Below are positions 47,847 to 63,077 of a stretch of DNA of 64,000 bases, in pieces. Source of the DNA: Adiantum capillus-veneris (Eukaryota > Streptophyta > Polypodiopsida > Polypodiales > Pteridaceae); the NCBI GenBank assembly GCA_014529385.2, contig CM043945.1:2383312-2447311 (forward strand), read 5' to 3'. Positions within the stretch are counted from its first letter, which is position 1, and each line of letters starts with the position of its first letter. Under the pieces are notes generated by a model. The model was given only the letters and a program-made list of their open reading frames with translations. It searched no databases and was not told where the DNA came from. The position numbers and the translations under genes are program-made.

Positions 47847-48441
47847 CCAATTTTGCCCTAGCTTTGTGCGGGCTTGCCCACGTAACAGAGAATTGAAGCT
47901 CCAATGTCTTCCTTCAACACACCAATGTCCATCGCACATAAAAGTTTTCTTGTGGTGGTAACTGCACCCAGAAAGGATCCTGTTGCTTGCCAAGACACAA
48001 GGATCACGGCCCTAGAGGCTCAGATCCAAGTACTTATTTTGGAGGATGGTGAACTCAAACAACGCTTGAGTAAGCTCGAGGATACAAAGGCAAAGGAGAG
48101 TGAAACTCTACTCGAAGAAACACACGAAGTCGAAGCTTCTCTCACCAATTTTGCCTAGCTTTGTGCGGGCTTGCCCACGTAACAGAGAATTGAAGCTCCA
48201 ATGTCTTCCTTCGACACACCAATGTCCAGCGCACACAAAAGTTTTCTTGTGGTGGTAACTGCACCGAGGAAGGATCCTATTGCTTGCCAAGACACAAGGA
48301 TCACGGCCCTAGAGGCTCAGATCCAAGTACTTATTTTGGAGGATGGTGAACTCAAACAACACTTGAGTAAGCTTGAGGATACAAAGGCAAAGGAGAGTGA
48401 AACTCTGCTCGCTGAAACACATGAAGTCGAAGCTTCTCTCA
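47847..48441 (+). repeat. 297-bp tandem duplication in copy 1
   Basis: Two adjacent units beginning CCAATTTTGCC(C)TAGCTTTGTG (47847 and 48145), about 97 percent alike by eye. Confidence 0.88.
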
Positions 48442-48639
48442 CTCTGACTAACAAGGCGGCTCAGAAAGAAGCACATGAGGTAGCACATAAGAAGATCGGT
48501 AGCGAAATACAAGTAGCCATACAAGAATTTCCTCTACAAGAATCCCTTGCTCTCAAGATTAGGATTGGAGGGCACTCCCCACCAAATGGTGCACTGAGGA
48601 GGACACCCACGAAGAAGCCATCACCAAGCTCAATGACGT

Positions 48640-48644
48640 TCTTT
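48640..48644. repeat. Target duplication of family F, left (TCTTT)
   Basis: The right side at 61498-61502 reads TCTTC, so four of five bases agree. Confidence 0.7.
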
Positions 48645-48797
48645 TGTCATGCCAAGGGTAGGACTAGGCAGGCACAGGCCTGGCAACGTGCCGGACACAC
48701 ATGTAGTAAAGGGGTCTATATATGGAAGAGGACCAAGGGCCTATATATAGGATGGTTGGGAGGTTATTTGCATGTCTCTCTACCCTGCGGTCTCACA
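48645..48797 (+). repeat. Family F 5' LTR
   Basis: TGTCATGCCAAGGG to GCGGTCTCACA. It contains CCTATATATAGG (near 48739-48752), a likely TATA box. Confidence 0.88.
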
Positions 48798-48798
48798 T

Positions 48799-48810
48799 TG
48801 GTATCAGAGC
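48799..48810 (+). promoter_or_regulatory. Primer binding site, tRNA-iMet type
   Basis: TGGTATCAGAGC one base after the LTR. Confidence 0.88.
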
Positions 48811-48848
48811 TCAGGGATGGAGGAGGGAGGAAGGAGATCAGCATGCAT

Positions 48849-51731
<2,883 letters not shown>

Positions 51732-51771
<40 letters not shown>
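51732..51771 (+). repeat. (CT)n tail of copy 3
   Basis: 20 CT units. Confidence 0.97.
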
Positions 51772-51773
<2 letters not shown>

Positions 51774-54700
51774 GTCGAGCTATCAGGTCGTGGAGAGAGG
51801 ATCTCGTGCAGATTCGGTAGGGGAGAGCTGTGGGCAAGGTCCCTTGGCAACCGAGGACGGTTGGTTCGTGTGCACACCCGCTTGAGGGAGGAGGAAGGTC
51901 GTCATGGACTTGCATGGAATCGCTTGTCTGTGGGCTTGAAGGGTGCGTGCGGAGCAAGAGATTAGAACTCATTTCTGCTGCTTTGAACTAGGGCTTGTTG
52001 CATGCGCGATCTCCTTCCTTTGCCTCTGCGCAGCGGTCGCCATCGTTGTTGGCCATCCCACCAAGACTTTGAGTTGCAAGCTTATACCACGATGCACTGT
52101 AGAATTCAAGCTATGAGCTTATACCATGATGCAATGCAGCATTCAAGATGCGAGCTTATGCCATGATGCGTTGCAGAATTCGAGATGCGAGCTTATGCCA
52201 TGCACCACAAAATTCGTTTTCTGGGACCTCGATAACGGGCCATGATTTGTTACACAAAGTAAGGGCGTAGTACTCCACCACATTGCATTCGACGGCCATG
52301 AAAGTATGGCGAATCAAGGAGGGCTCTATGGTCATGTTTTCGAGTTGCCCCGGAGTCGATAGTGGCAGTTCTATGGTCATGTTTTTTAGTTTCACAGGAA
52401 TCGATGGTGAAGAAACACGCACGATTATCAGGTTTGCAATTTCACGTACTTGCAATTTTCATAGCTTTATGTATACAGTTGAATTGCAGGAGTATTTTCT
52501 TATGTTAATCTCGGCCATGGTGCCCTGAGTGATTACCTACGGGTCCAGTATGAGCAAGGTCAACATATCACGTCCAATTTTGGTAGTTATTACCATGATT
52601 TGGACTAAGGAGCATGACTCTGATAGAGATCACCTCTACATGGGTTTCTACGAGGCACGATTGTCTAGTAGTAGTGGTAACTCAGGCATGGCCTGTGCCT
52701 TCGAAGGCAACAATGATTGGCACGCCCGATCATTAGTTCAATTCTAAGAAGCAGGCAATCTGAAATGGTGAATTTGAATGCACTAGCGGCCATGTCTATT
52801 GAACCAAACATCAATATCTGGAAAATCATTTCTCGGTTTTCTTCTTGCTAGCAACTCATTCGATTCTTACAACAGCAAGCTTCGTCGACAGGTGTACTTA
52901 ATGAGGTACATAGTTGATATTTGTTTACTAAGCATGTGCTTAATAACTATGGTATGCAATGGGAGTCTATAATTGCTCTAGGCTATCATTCATAGACTCA
53001 AGTATGTACGAGATGCACATACTTTGCACATATAATTTTGTTTTCCCAGCAGATCTAGAAGTAGACAAAGTCTATTTTTTGTGAATGATCGACACGGTCA
53101 ACTTTCTTTTGCTATTGAGGGAAGCAAGGCTTCCAGTTTGGCATCTTGCATTGAGATTTTCCCATCTGGTATATGCTATGAGCATAAAAACTTGGAGGAA
53201 TTTGTCAGTTTGTCTGCATGTTATTTCATTACATGCAAAGAGGGTGTATATGATATACGCGACAACTCTCTCTCACGCAGCAACTATGGCTATGAGCCAT
53301 CTTCCAGCGAGTTTGTCCTTCAAAATTTCAAGACAACTGGTTACAGTAGGATGACCAGGCTAGACAATTTTACGTTTTGCTTGTTTTTACATGTTTTCAC
53401 ATTTCTTTTGGAACAAATTGTATGTTGTGCAAAGCACAGTGCGTTGACAGTTTCACATGAAGCATGGCTTCTAACGTGTACACTGATACATCCCATTGAC
53501 TTCAAACCAAGGGCATTGGTATACACGATTACGGAGCTGGTAAAATACGGATATCTGCTCCCATTTTCGGTGTGGAAACATCAAGTTAGGATGTCTCCCT
53601 AGCAATATTGACTACTGTGCAAGGCACTTTTGTTTTGGTTCTCACTTTTGTGGCCATTCATCTCGGCAAGGGTTTAAAATTTTGTATGCAAGGAATGCTA
53701 GCTAGGTGGATTCAATTCTACCGACTCAAAAATTACGCTTCCGCTCTCACACTCGCAACTCTATCAAGGACACGATAAGTGATGGATTGTTTAACATGAT
53801 TCTTGGTTGCTTTCAACACACAACAACACTAAAAAGAACCTAAAACTTGGACTTGATTCACAGGCAAAGTGCCCTATTCAAGTTATCCTCGTACAGTCAC
53901 GACCCAATACAAGGTAGCCGGGTCAAGATTTGACTTGTGTTTTCTGTTGCCTCTCTCGATGAGAGAGTCATACAGATAGATTGTTGTATGCTTATAGAAT
54001 AAGTTGCAACCCAGGCATAACATGCACACGAGCACACGAATTGGGTACGCACTACAATAGGTTAAGAAACCTTCCTCAACCCAGCATGCTATCTCTTTCT
54101 CTCTCCTTCTTATTTCTCTCAAAGAATAATGAAAACTTTCTAAGAAGCTTTTGATACATGTTTCACTTGTGACTCATCCTGAGCCAAGATGCTCTAACTC
54201 TCAGCGAGCAAGTGTCCAAGACGCCATCCAAATTAGTCTTTGTCAGTTCGTCGATTGAACACTCATTAACATAAGGGCTATGAGCCACACAGGCTGGCTA
54301 AGAACCATTGTCAGATCTAGGGTAAGACCCAATTGTTGGCATTCCTTGGGTGATTGTTCTCCAGCTTGAACAGATGTACCCAGTGGACTCCCCATCTATA
54401 TTCATGGTCAAGCAAGAGTCTTTCCATTACCTATGTTTTTGAGTATTTTGTCAGCACTACATGTTTTGGTGCGACAATTGAGTTGAGTTTTTGATGAACT
54501 TACACTTGCATAGGTTGATCTATACCACGGCGTATAGATGCAGCAAGCATTTCCAACATCATGGCTATCCCTAAGAGCTAGGGGTTCCGCCCTACGTGGA
54601 TCTTCCGTTTCCTCTATAGCATTAGGTGTGTGCATATAAGAGAATAGTTTTGTGGTATGACCACATATGTGATTCCAAAATCACACAATACGTGTTGATG

Positions 54701-56425
54701 GTCATTTTTGGACACCTTCACATTTTGTTTTTCAAGAAACACTATCTGCCACGGGATAGTCAAAAAGTACTTTCCAACCTTTCACCAAGGGGGTTGGTTT
54801 TGCAAGCTATACCCAGGGGTTAGGATTTCCATGGAAACACCCAGGGTTACAAGTTTAATTTCTTTATCTTTGCTAACCTCTAATTTTAGTGATTAGCAGG
54901 TCAAAGAAATTTTGATATTGTACGCTTACAGGTTAAGGGATGTACTTGAATTCCGGGTAAGTATCGGGTATTTTTTACCTCATTGTAAGTATATGATTTT
55001 TGGGTTTATTTTCCTTTCCAATCAAGTTTGATTAAGTTCTGTCAAAGGGATGTTTGAGCAAGAAGGCTTTCATCCAGCTTGCTCTTTAGCCACGTGACAA
55101 GGTCATGTAAGAGCATAGCATTTTGAGAAAATGGTGTCATTTTCTCTTTTCCCTGTTCATCAAGATACTGTGATAGGATTTGACTCTTGCTGAAACAGTT
55201 ACAAACCTACATGGTACGGTTCTGTCTGGCACATGTTGTCGCATGGGATACAACGTGGTCTCGAAACTCAAGTAGTTCAGTTTAGCCAGTGTGGAGCATG
55301 ATAATGAGGGCCCCTCTCACTCGCATTGCAGAGTGTCTGTAGTTACCTCCACACACAAGTACAAGTTCATACTTGATGGATGTCGCTTTTCTTGATATCC
55401 TTCTTTGAGACATATTCCACATGTGGAGAATAGGAGTCTCTGGGACTGACACTGGCGCCTAATTCCTAATGATGTGTCACGACAAAGTCCCTAGGTGATG
55501 GTCACATCCGTTTGTTCGACCATTTGGAGCACACAATATCAGGAACAATTTCATTGGCTAGAAATTGTCGGGTACTAAGTACAAACTTGTTGCGATTACA
55601 AGTGTTGTGAAACCACCACGTAGTGGATGGCTGTTTCTACAAATATCCAAGTGTGCTATATTAATAAGAATGTCTCATGGTTGGTACCTAGGTGTGACTT
55701 AGTTCTCACATTCTGTTATGGTCCAACTTCCGTTGCAAGGCTTTCACGTAGTACCGTGGAAAGTCTCGTCATGGAATTGCGGTTCGGATATGTTTGTGTT
55801 AAATGCATGCACACTAGGTGTTATGGGCCCTAGTGTTTAGCACATATTTATTTGGAGCGGCATGCTAATTCCTGGAATTTATTATTTTTGCACCCTTTTG
55901 CACTACAAGTGCCATCTCTCTTGCAGATTTACTATGAGTTCACACCCGGCCATATACGATAATGGTTTAGTATGGGTGTTTGTAATTGGATGATCTAAAC
56001 TCTATGAGTTTACTTCAGTCAGATTCACTTCAAGTATACAACTAGAACCTCACTTGATGACTCGTAGGTTATCCTCAGTCACGGAAGATTGTCTGTAATT
56101 GATTGGGGAAAGCACTTCGCTCTTATTCTCTGCTATTCATCCCGTGTTGGATGGGCAGCTTACAAGCATTCTATTTAGTACTAAAGGATATGCTAAGCGC
56201 ATACGTTAGTTAACCACGCTAAAGGATATGCTAAGTGCATACATTAGCAAGAAGTGACACAACCGGATCGGTTACCTTTCTAGTTGGGAGTTTGTTTCGC
56301 ATGATGAACGGCATGTTGCGACTAGTTTTAGTCTCTACCTATTATTCTCAGGTTATCAACCTTGATCATCAATTTGGATGAGGTTGGTTACTAACAAGAA
56401 ACAACCATAAGTCAAGGACTTGGTT
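51772..56425 (+). other. Family F interior, non-coding
   Basis: 4.65 kb between copy 3 and the copia element. Open frames exist (173 codons at 53081-53602; 81 at 52283-52528) but none has a recognisable domain, zinc knuckle or pol motif. Repeats: 37-bp units at 52079-52205 and a duplicated GGATATGCTAAG(C/T)GCATAC phrase near 56187 and 56224. Confidence 0.55.
52079..52205 (+). repeat. 37-bp tandem repeat, 3.4 copies
   Basis: Units begin AGCTTATACCA(C/T)GATGCA at 52079, 52116, 52153 and 52190. Confidence 0.85.
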
Positions 56426-56430
56426 GGTGT
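56426..56430. repeat. Target site duplication GGTGT, left
   Basis: It is identical to 60951-60955. Confidence 0.95.
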
Positions 56431-56659
56431 TGTTGGAATTAGGGTTGCAGAGAAACACACACAGCTTGGAGAAGACGAAGGAAGCTCAAGGCACACAATA
56501 GAGAGTGTGTTACTTAGTGTGCAATGGAAAGATAGATAGCCCTAGAGTGATGGGCGTATATACAATGCACGGGGGAAAAAAAACCTCCTAAAGAGGGAAA
56601 AAATGCCCCGGCGGTCCTAGTGTGTTCACACACATCACTACCACATGTATATGGTAACA
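56431..56659 (-). repeat. Copia 3' LTR
   Basis: 229 bp, minus strand TGTTACCATATAC to CTAATTCCAACA. The purine tract CAGGGGGGATT (minus, 56660-56670) adjoins it. Confidence 0.95.
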
Positions 56660-56734
56660 AATCCCCCCTGGAGTGATGCGGTGAACGAGAGTTGGCACAT
56701 GAGTAAAGGGAAGTGCCATGCCCTGAGGACAGGA

Positions 56735-59700
56735 TCAGTCCACAAAGGGGAGTAAGCCCAAAGCTTTGCGGAAAGCTTCAAGCTTCTCACGAGACAATGC
56801 CTTTGTGAAAAGATCTGCAAGGTTGTCCTGTGTTGGCACATAAGCCAAGCTGATCTCTCCTGCTGAGAGCCTCTCCCTGACATAGTGGTAATGCACCTCA
56901 ATGTGCTTTGTGCGAGCATGAAAAACTGGGTTCCTTGCAATTGCCAATGCGCTCTGACTGTCAGTGTAGATAGTGTTGGCAGTGTCCTGTCCAACACCCA
57001 AGTCAGCCATAAGGCGTCTGAGCCATACACACTCAACCGTAGCTGTGAAGACTGCCCTGTACTCAGCCTCACAACTCGAAGTGGCCACAGTAGGTTGCTT
57101 CTTGCTCAACCATGATATACATGAACTGCCAAGCATGAAACAAAAACCACTTGTGGACACTCGCGTGTCAAAACAACCAGCCCAATCTGAGTCCGAAAAA
57201 GCATGTAAGTTTGGCGGCAATGATCCCCCCTTGGGATAAAACAAGCCAAGATGTAAAGTGCCACTAAGGTAGCGGAAAATCCTCTTGACAGCCTGCCAAT
57301 GCTTAGACCCTGGGCTATGCATAAATCTGCTGACCTGTGAGACTGCAAACTGAATATCTGGCCTCGTGTTGCATACATAAATGAGGCAGCCAACAGCAGT
57401 TTGGTAAAGAGTGACATTAGCAGGATCGCCAGCATCATGTAGACTCAACTTCAAACCTGTTTCCATGGGAGTGGCAATAGGTTTGCAATCCTCAAGTCCA
57501 AACTTACATAGCAATGTCTCTATGTAACTTTTCTGACACAAGGTATTACCACCATCACACTGCTTAAACTGTATACCCAAGTAATGATGCAACAGCCCCA
57601 AATCTTTCATCTTGAAAGTAGCATTCAAATCAGCCTTAAATTCAGCAATATGTCTCTCATTTGGTCCAGTGATCAACAAATCATCAACATAAAGAACCAT
57701 AATGAGAAATACATCATCCTCACGCTTTACATACAATGTGCTTTCTGTTGGACTGTTACGAAAGCCTCGTTTAACCAAATGAGTGTCAGCTTTCTCATAC
57801 CAAGCACGAGGAGATTGCTTCAACCCATACAAAGCCTTCTTACATTTGCACACTTTGTCCTCTTGTCCTTTTATGACAAAACGGCGAGGCTGCGTTACAT
57901 AAACTTCCTCAAATATGTCACCATTCAAGAAAGCAGTAACAATGTCTGATTGATGTACATCCCAACCAAAATGAGATGCCAATGCACATAGAAAACGCAC
58001 AGTAGTCATACGACAAGTGGGAGCAAAAGTCTCTTCATAATCTATGCCTTTTTGTTGTGCATAACCCTTTGCAACAAGTCGAGCCTTATGGCGATCGATC
58101 TCACCATCCGGCTTGCGTTTCAACTTGTAAACCCACTTCGTACCAATGGCCTTTTTGCCAGGAGGCAAATCACATAAAGTCCATGTGTCATTCTCTATAA
58201 GTGCATCATATTCTGATTTCATGGCAACAATCCAATTTTCTGAATTCTGTGCTTCATCAAAAGACAGAGGCTCCTCAACATCATGTAAACTAGACACAGC
58301 CAAAGCATAACAATCTGATGCATAAGATGCATGGCGAGAGCCTGAACGAGTAAGACTAGATAAAGGTGCATCCAATTTACTATCACGCAAAGTGTGCACC
58401 AGCCATTTTGGCATACCTCTAGCCTGCTCATTTTCAGCCCTTTCCTCATCAAGTACATCATGTACATCTGCATCAGTAATAGGCTGTTCTAAAACATTTT
58501 CAAAAACCCCCATAGGCTGTACATTTTCCTCATTGGAACTTACATTCGTATTTCCACCACTGAAAAGAGGCAACAAAGTGTCATAAATGTCCTGTGAGCT
58601 TACATTACTGTCTCTAGTACATGACAGCAAGGGCTGAACAGAGTCTTCCACAAACACTACATCCCGTGAAACCAGAATACGTTTTGTTTGCGGATGATAC
58701 AACCTGTAACCTTTGCTTTCAGCACTATAACCAACAAAAATACATTTGACAGCCTTATCATCCAATTTTCTGCGCTGCACTTGTGGCACCAAAGCATATG
58801 CCAAACAACCAAAAACACGCATGTGCTCAATAGAAGGTTTTCTATCATGCCATGCTTCATATGGAGTAATAGACTGCAAAGCTTTCGTAGGACACCTGTT
58901 AAGTACATAAGTGGCACACATGATGGCCTCAAGCCAAAAAGAATGCGGCAAAGCTTGACTTTTGACCATACATCGTGCCATTTCCGTTAGTGACCTGTTT
59001 TTCCTCTCAGCAACACCATTTTGCTAAGGTGTATAAGGCACTGTACATTGGTGTTTTATCCCACGACTAGCCAGAAATGCATTAAATTCATGAGACATAT
59101 ACTCCCCCCCTCGATCGGAACGGAGGGTGCCCATAGTACATTTTGAGACATTTTCAGCCATAGCCAAAAATTGTTTGAAGCACATAAAAACTTCGGACTT
59201 TGCTTTAAGCGGAAATACCCATGCATGCCTGGAGTAATCATCAATGAAAGTCACGAAGTACAGGTAATTGCCCAAGGACGGAGTTTGCATGGGCCCACAA
59301 ACATCACTATGCACAAGCTGCAACCTGCATGTGGCCCTAACTGAACCATCCTTTGGAAACTTAGAACGCTGCATTTTACCCAGAATACAGCCTTCACAAA
59401 CATGTTTGACAGGTGCTTCAAGAGGCGGCAAAGAAGCAACCATATCAGATTTCTGCAAACGCAGCAAACTGGCAAAATTCAGATGACCAAAACGTGCATG
59501 CCAAAGTTTTGCATCTGAAATAGCCCTTGAATCTACAACAGCATTTGCAAAATTTTGCCCACACTTGTCATACAAAGTGAGCTTATACAGCCCACGGCAC
59601 AAAATCCCAGATGCAACAATTTCATCACCAAAATTGAGATCATGAACTGTACATATGTCATCCACAAATTTGACTACAAGTCCAAGTCTAGCAAGTGCGG

Positions 59701-60178
59701 ATACAGACAAGAGATTCTTCTTGATCCCAGGTACATAAAGTGCATCAACAAGTGTGAAGGAACTGCCATTAGCAGCAGTGAGCACAATCTTTCCAACTCC
59801 CTGAACTGGATAAGAGGCGTTGTTGGCACAAGTGACTGAATTCCCATGAGGGACAGACTCGAGAGAGGTAAACAATTCACGATGTGAGGTAATGTGCTTT
59901 GTAGCACCACTGTCGAAATACCACACATGTGAATCTGCAGCAACTGACAAGCATGCATCATGGACAACAGGATTGTAAGTGCACTCTGCGCTAAAAGCCC
60001 ATTCTGCATCAACATCAGCATCACAATCTCCTTTCACAGAAGACTCAACAATGGCTGCATTTGTAGTGGAACCAGCATTTGCAGTGGAACCACCCTCTTT
60101 CTTCTTAGCCTCTTTGGCCTTCAACTTAGGACACGACTTGATCAAGTGATCATTGGCTTTACAATAATGGCAACGCAA
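56735..60178 (-). pseudogene. Copia zinc knuckle and pol, one in-frame stop
   Basis: The order is knuckle (RCHYCKANDHLIKSC), protease (WYFDSGATKHIT), pre-integrase finger (LWHARFGHLN, CEGCILGKMQ), integrase core (LVHSDVCGPM, FIDDYSRHAWVF, RSDRGGEY), reverse transcriptase (KARLVAKGYAQ, DVHQSDIVTAFLNG, LYGLKQSPRAWY, VLYVDDLLITG) and RNase H (SDSDWAGCFDTR, CEAEYRAV, YTDSQSALAIARN). A TAG at 59024-59026 lies in the conserved integrase motif between YTP and QNGVAERKNR. The frame is open on both sides and all catalytic residues seen are typical. The end at 56735 is natural, just before the purine tract. Confidence 0.95.
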
Positions 60179-60461
60179 TCAATGCATGAGCCTGCGCATC
60201 CTTAACATCCCAACGAGCTTGTTCTGCCGTAGGCAAAACAACTCTAACAGCTGCAATCCTTGCAGCAAGACCTGCAACATCCTCAACATCGCCTACATCT
60301 TCAGAACCAGGACGTACATCAATGCCCTGCACAATGTTCCAGACACCTTTTGACACAAGAACATGTTGCATCATATAAGCCCACATAGGGTAGTTGTCCC
60401 CATCCAACCTGTCCTCAACAGCAAACATCTTGAACACATCTGTGTTGTTGTTGTTAGCCAT
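60159..60461 (-). pseudogene. Copia gag, N-terminal third
   Basis: The ATG at 60461 (MANNNNTDVFKMF) starts a copia-type gag: LDGDNYPMWAYMMQHVL, GVWNIVQGID and WDVKDAQAHALIAL are typical of plant copia gag proteins. The frame ends at 60159, only 100 codons in. The zinc knuckle follows at once in another register, so roughly 100-150 residues of the gag middle are deleted. The protein would form the virus-like particle; here it should not assemble. Confidence 0.85.
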
Positions 60462-60704
60462 GGTAAATGCTGCACCTGATGTGAAAACTGCCCGAAAATA
60501 GGAGAAATGGAGCGGGAACAACTTGTGCTATATAGCACAAACCGTAGAAGACTATAAGGTACCTGTTATGCAGAAAACGGCACTGACAGAAAATCTGCAC
60601 AAAATGACGAAATAGCCTGTGCAGTACTGCCCGTAGTGGAAACGGAGGCCGAAATGAGCCCAAATCAAAATTTTGAGCTGGCGACTAAGCCCGGGAGGAT
60701 GTGA

Positions 60705-60720
60705 CCTGCTCTGATACCAA
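60705..60720 (-). promoter_or_regulatory. Primer binding site, tRNA-iMet type
   Basis: Minus strand TTGGTATCAGAGCAGG, one base from the LTR. Confidence 0.9.
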
Positions 60721-60721
60721 T

Positions 60722-60950
60722 TGTTGGAATTAGGGTTGCAGAGAAACACACACAGCTTGGAGAAGACGAAGGAAGCTCAAGGCACACAATAGAGAGTGTG
60801 TTACTTAGTGTGCAATGGAAAGATAGATAGCCCTAGAGTGATGGGCGTATATACAATGCACAGGGGAAAAAAAATCTCCTAAAGAGGGAAAAAATGCCCC
60901 GGCGGTCCTAGTGTGTTCACACACATCACTACCACATGTATATGGTAACA
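60722..60950 (-). repeat. Copia 5' LTR
   Basis: 229 bp. It differs from the other LTR by two transitions near 60861 and 60875. Confidence 0.95.
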
Positions 60951-60955
60951 GGTGT
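60951..60955. repeat. Target site duplication GGTGT, right
   Basis: It matches 56426-56430. Confidence 0.95.
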
Positions 60956-61344
60956 TGATACGTATATTAGCATGTTACTTTCGTGGAAAGTTGAGCAGAG
61001 GTCTTATTGCACATTCCAGTACCTTCAGAAAGTTTGAAGCCTGGGTATGCATTTAGACACCTTTTAGTTGTGATAGCTTGTTTAGCATACTCAAGTGAGT
61101 TCTAAATGGAGTTCCACGCTATGTTGGCTATGGGTCAGTTAATCAAGATGGTTGCATAGGGACAATAATGTGGAAAAATCAAGATGTTATTCTTGCTTTC
61201 ATTGAACCTCCCACTGAACCGGGTTTCGATCCAACAAACCGTTGGATCCATGAGGGATGCCATGGTGGAAAACATTAGTGTTCTTAGGAAGATACCACCA
61301 CTTGTGTTTTCAAGGACGAAAACGCTTCTGCCAGGGGAGAGTAA
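60956..61344 (+). other. Family F interior, 3' end
   Basis: It continues 56425 once the copia element is removed. No gene. The purine tract CCAGGGGAGAGTAA (61331-61344) lies before the LTR. Confidence 0.6.
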
Positions 61345-61497
61345 TGTCATGCCAAGGGTAGGACTAGGCGAGCACGAGCCTGGAAACGTGCGAGACACAC
61401 ATGCAGTAAAGGGGTCTATATATGGAAGAGGGCCAAGGGCCTATATATAGTATGGTTGGGAGGTTATTCGTATGTCTGTCTACCCTGCGGTCTCACA
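61345..61497 (+). repeat. Family F 3' LTR
   Basis: 153 bp, TGTCATGCCAAGGG to CGGTCTCACA, about 7 percent different from the 5' LTR by eye. Confidence 0.88.
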
Positions 61498-62400
61498 TCT
61501 TCAACCAATTACCATTGAGCCCGAAACTCTCTCTTGGATCAACGACACGCATAGGCATGTGCCACCTGGTCAATGCATCCTCACTTTCAAGAACAAAGAA
61601 GAATGGATGATGATACTATTCCAATCTTCTCGTTGAAAAGAAGCACGAACGAGGCTACTACGCCAATCTTCTCGGGTGGCCTCAATAAGGTCAATGAGGG
61701 CATGCACACTTGCATTAGCAGTTAAGCGCATGGATTTCTGTAGGAGCCGCCTCTTGCCACTTTATATTAATAAGGGGCAATACTAGGCCAGGTGTCGAGA
61801 AGGAGGGTTACATCCCCGTGCATGAGGCAACATGGGAGGATCCATGAAAAGGGGGGCGGTGGAGCTTGTGGTGTGTGCATATGTGTGTAAGTGTGTGTGT
61901 TGGGCTCTCAAATTTGCCATAGACACTGGTATCTAAGTTGTAGGTTGTTCCTCTCTTGCTTCCATAGAGCTGCTCTAGCCTTGCTTTGTTAACTTGCACT
62001 CCTCAGCTCCTTCTTCAGTGCACGAGATTGCAACCCTTCCCCAAGTGCTAAGCATTGTTGTACACAACCCAAGGAATTGACCACAAATCAACTCAAGCTT
62101 AAAGCAAGCAAGCTCAAGAAGATGCATGAAGCCTGTAAACAAGGTAATAGGCAGTCCACCATGGTGGTAAATCCATCATATAGGAGTTTCGAACTCCCAA
62201 GTGAGCTCCCTCTCCACTTGACTCCCCTTAGGTTTTGTTTTGTTTTTTTCATTTTCCCTTTACCCCTTGATGGACCCTCAGTCCCTAACTGATATGTATC
62301 TTATGCATTCACCTCGGAAGAATAGACGTAATGTTTTGTTTTGGTCGCATGGGTCATAGATGACCTTCGTGGACGATAAGTTAGATCTCTCCCTCTCACT
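61498..62400 (+). mobile_element. ORF1-only element copy 1, right half
   Basis: It resumes with QPITIEPETLSWINDTHRHV and LTFKNKEE, the ORF1 fold region following the left half at 48644. A foreign stretch of some 440 bp (61636-62075, unassigned, with a TG-rich part near 61890) interrupts it. The C-terminal domain follows (ELTTNQLKLKASKLKK, 62076 on), then the 3' region with hairpin GGTCATAGATGACC (62352-62365). The tail is short and decayed (CTCTCCCTCTCAC). Confidence 0.75.
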
Positions 62401-62674
62401 AAAAAAAAGTTGAGTTTTAACTCTTGGTTTCTCTTATCTTCAATATTGTAGGGATGAAATGTTTGTAATGGAAACTTGAGATTTTCTCTCACACACGAAA
62501 CATTTCAAATATGTAGGACTTGCAACATTGGCTACTATGATGACTTGTAGCCTATGATGGAAGATGAGGGTCCATAATGCTTAGTGTTGAGGGTGCATCA
62601 TTATCCTATCATGACTCAGTCACAAGTCACGACTCATTATCCTATCACGACTCAGTCCATAATTACTTGTTTTA

Positions 62675-62679
<5 letters not shown>
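62401..62679. other. Unassigned spacer
   Basis: It holds a repeated phrase CATTATCCTATCA(T/C)GACTCAGTC (near 62591 and 62636). No gene is seen. Confidence 0.35.

Positions 62680-62747
<68 letters not shown>
62680..62747 (-). repeat. (CT)n tail of copy 4 (reads GA on plus)
   Basis: About 32 units. Confidence 0.97.
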
Positions 62748-62751
<4 letters not shown>

Positions 62752-63077
62752 TAGATTGGATTAACGTCCACGGAGGTCATATATGACCTATGGGACCAAA
62801 AACACAAACATTACAACGATTCATTCTCAGTGTGGGCTGATACATATCAGTTAAGGACTGAGGGTCCATCAGGAGAGTAGGGTAGGAAAAAAGGAGAAAA
62901 CAAACAAAAACCTAAGGGTCGGTTGTGGAGAGAGCTGGTTTGGGATTTCGGAATTCTTGGATGATCGCTTTGCCTCCTCGATAGACTGCCCATTTGCCTT
63001 GCTTACGCGCTTCATGCACCTTCTTAAGCTCGCTCGCTTTACTCTTGAGTTGATTCATGGTTAGTTCTTCTGCTTAC
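62680..63077 (-). mobile_element. ORF1-only element copy 4, 5'-truncated
   Basis: Minus strand: the C-terminal domain of ORF1 (KASELKKVHEARKQGK region, about 62970-63060), the same 3' region with palindrome AGGTCATATATGACCT (62774-62789) and a tail read as (GA)n on the plus strand (62680-62747). The truncation point at 63077 is not next to (CT)n, unlike the other copies. Confidence 0.85.

Larger units (their letters stand above)
47496..48644 (+). mobile_element. ORF1-only non-LTR element, copy 1, left half
   Basis: A diverged 5' untranslated region, then a degraded L1-type ORF1 (from 47904), cut at 48644 by the family F element. The right half resumes at 61498. A 297-bp tandem duplication (47847-48441) repeats the ORF1 start (MSSFNTPMS / MSSFDTPMS). 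The frame from 48201 shows the coiled coil (ITALEAQIQVLILEDGELKQ) and the start of the RNA-binding fold (LALKIRIGG). A frame change follows. Confidence 0.75.
56431..60950 (-). mobile_element. Young Ty1/copia retrotransposon
   Basis: A 4.52-kb element, minus strand, with 229-bp LTRs that differ at two positions by eye. It has a tRNA-iMet primer site, purine tract and perfect target duplication GGTGT (56426-56430, 60951-60955). The polyprotein is nearly intact: one in-frame stop in the integrase, and a deletion in gag that joins its N-terminal part to the zinc knuckle in a different frame. It is the youngest datable insertion in the window and is nested in the family F element. Confidence 0.96.

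Noticed and set aside
52079-52205. 37-bp direct repeats as a CRISPR-like array
   Set aside because: The units are contiguous without spacers, and the DNA is plant nuclear; it is an ordinary tandem repeat.
52283-53602. Frames of 72-173 codons as family F gag
   Set aside because: No zinc knuckle, coiled coil or gag core motif, and stops separate them. I keep the interior as non-coding.
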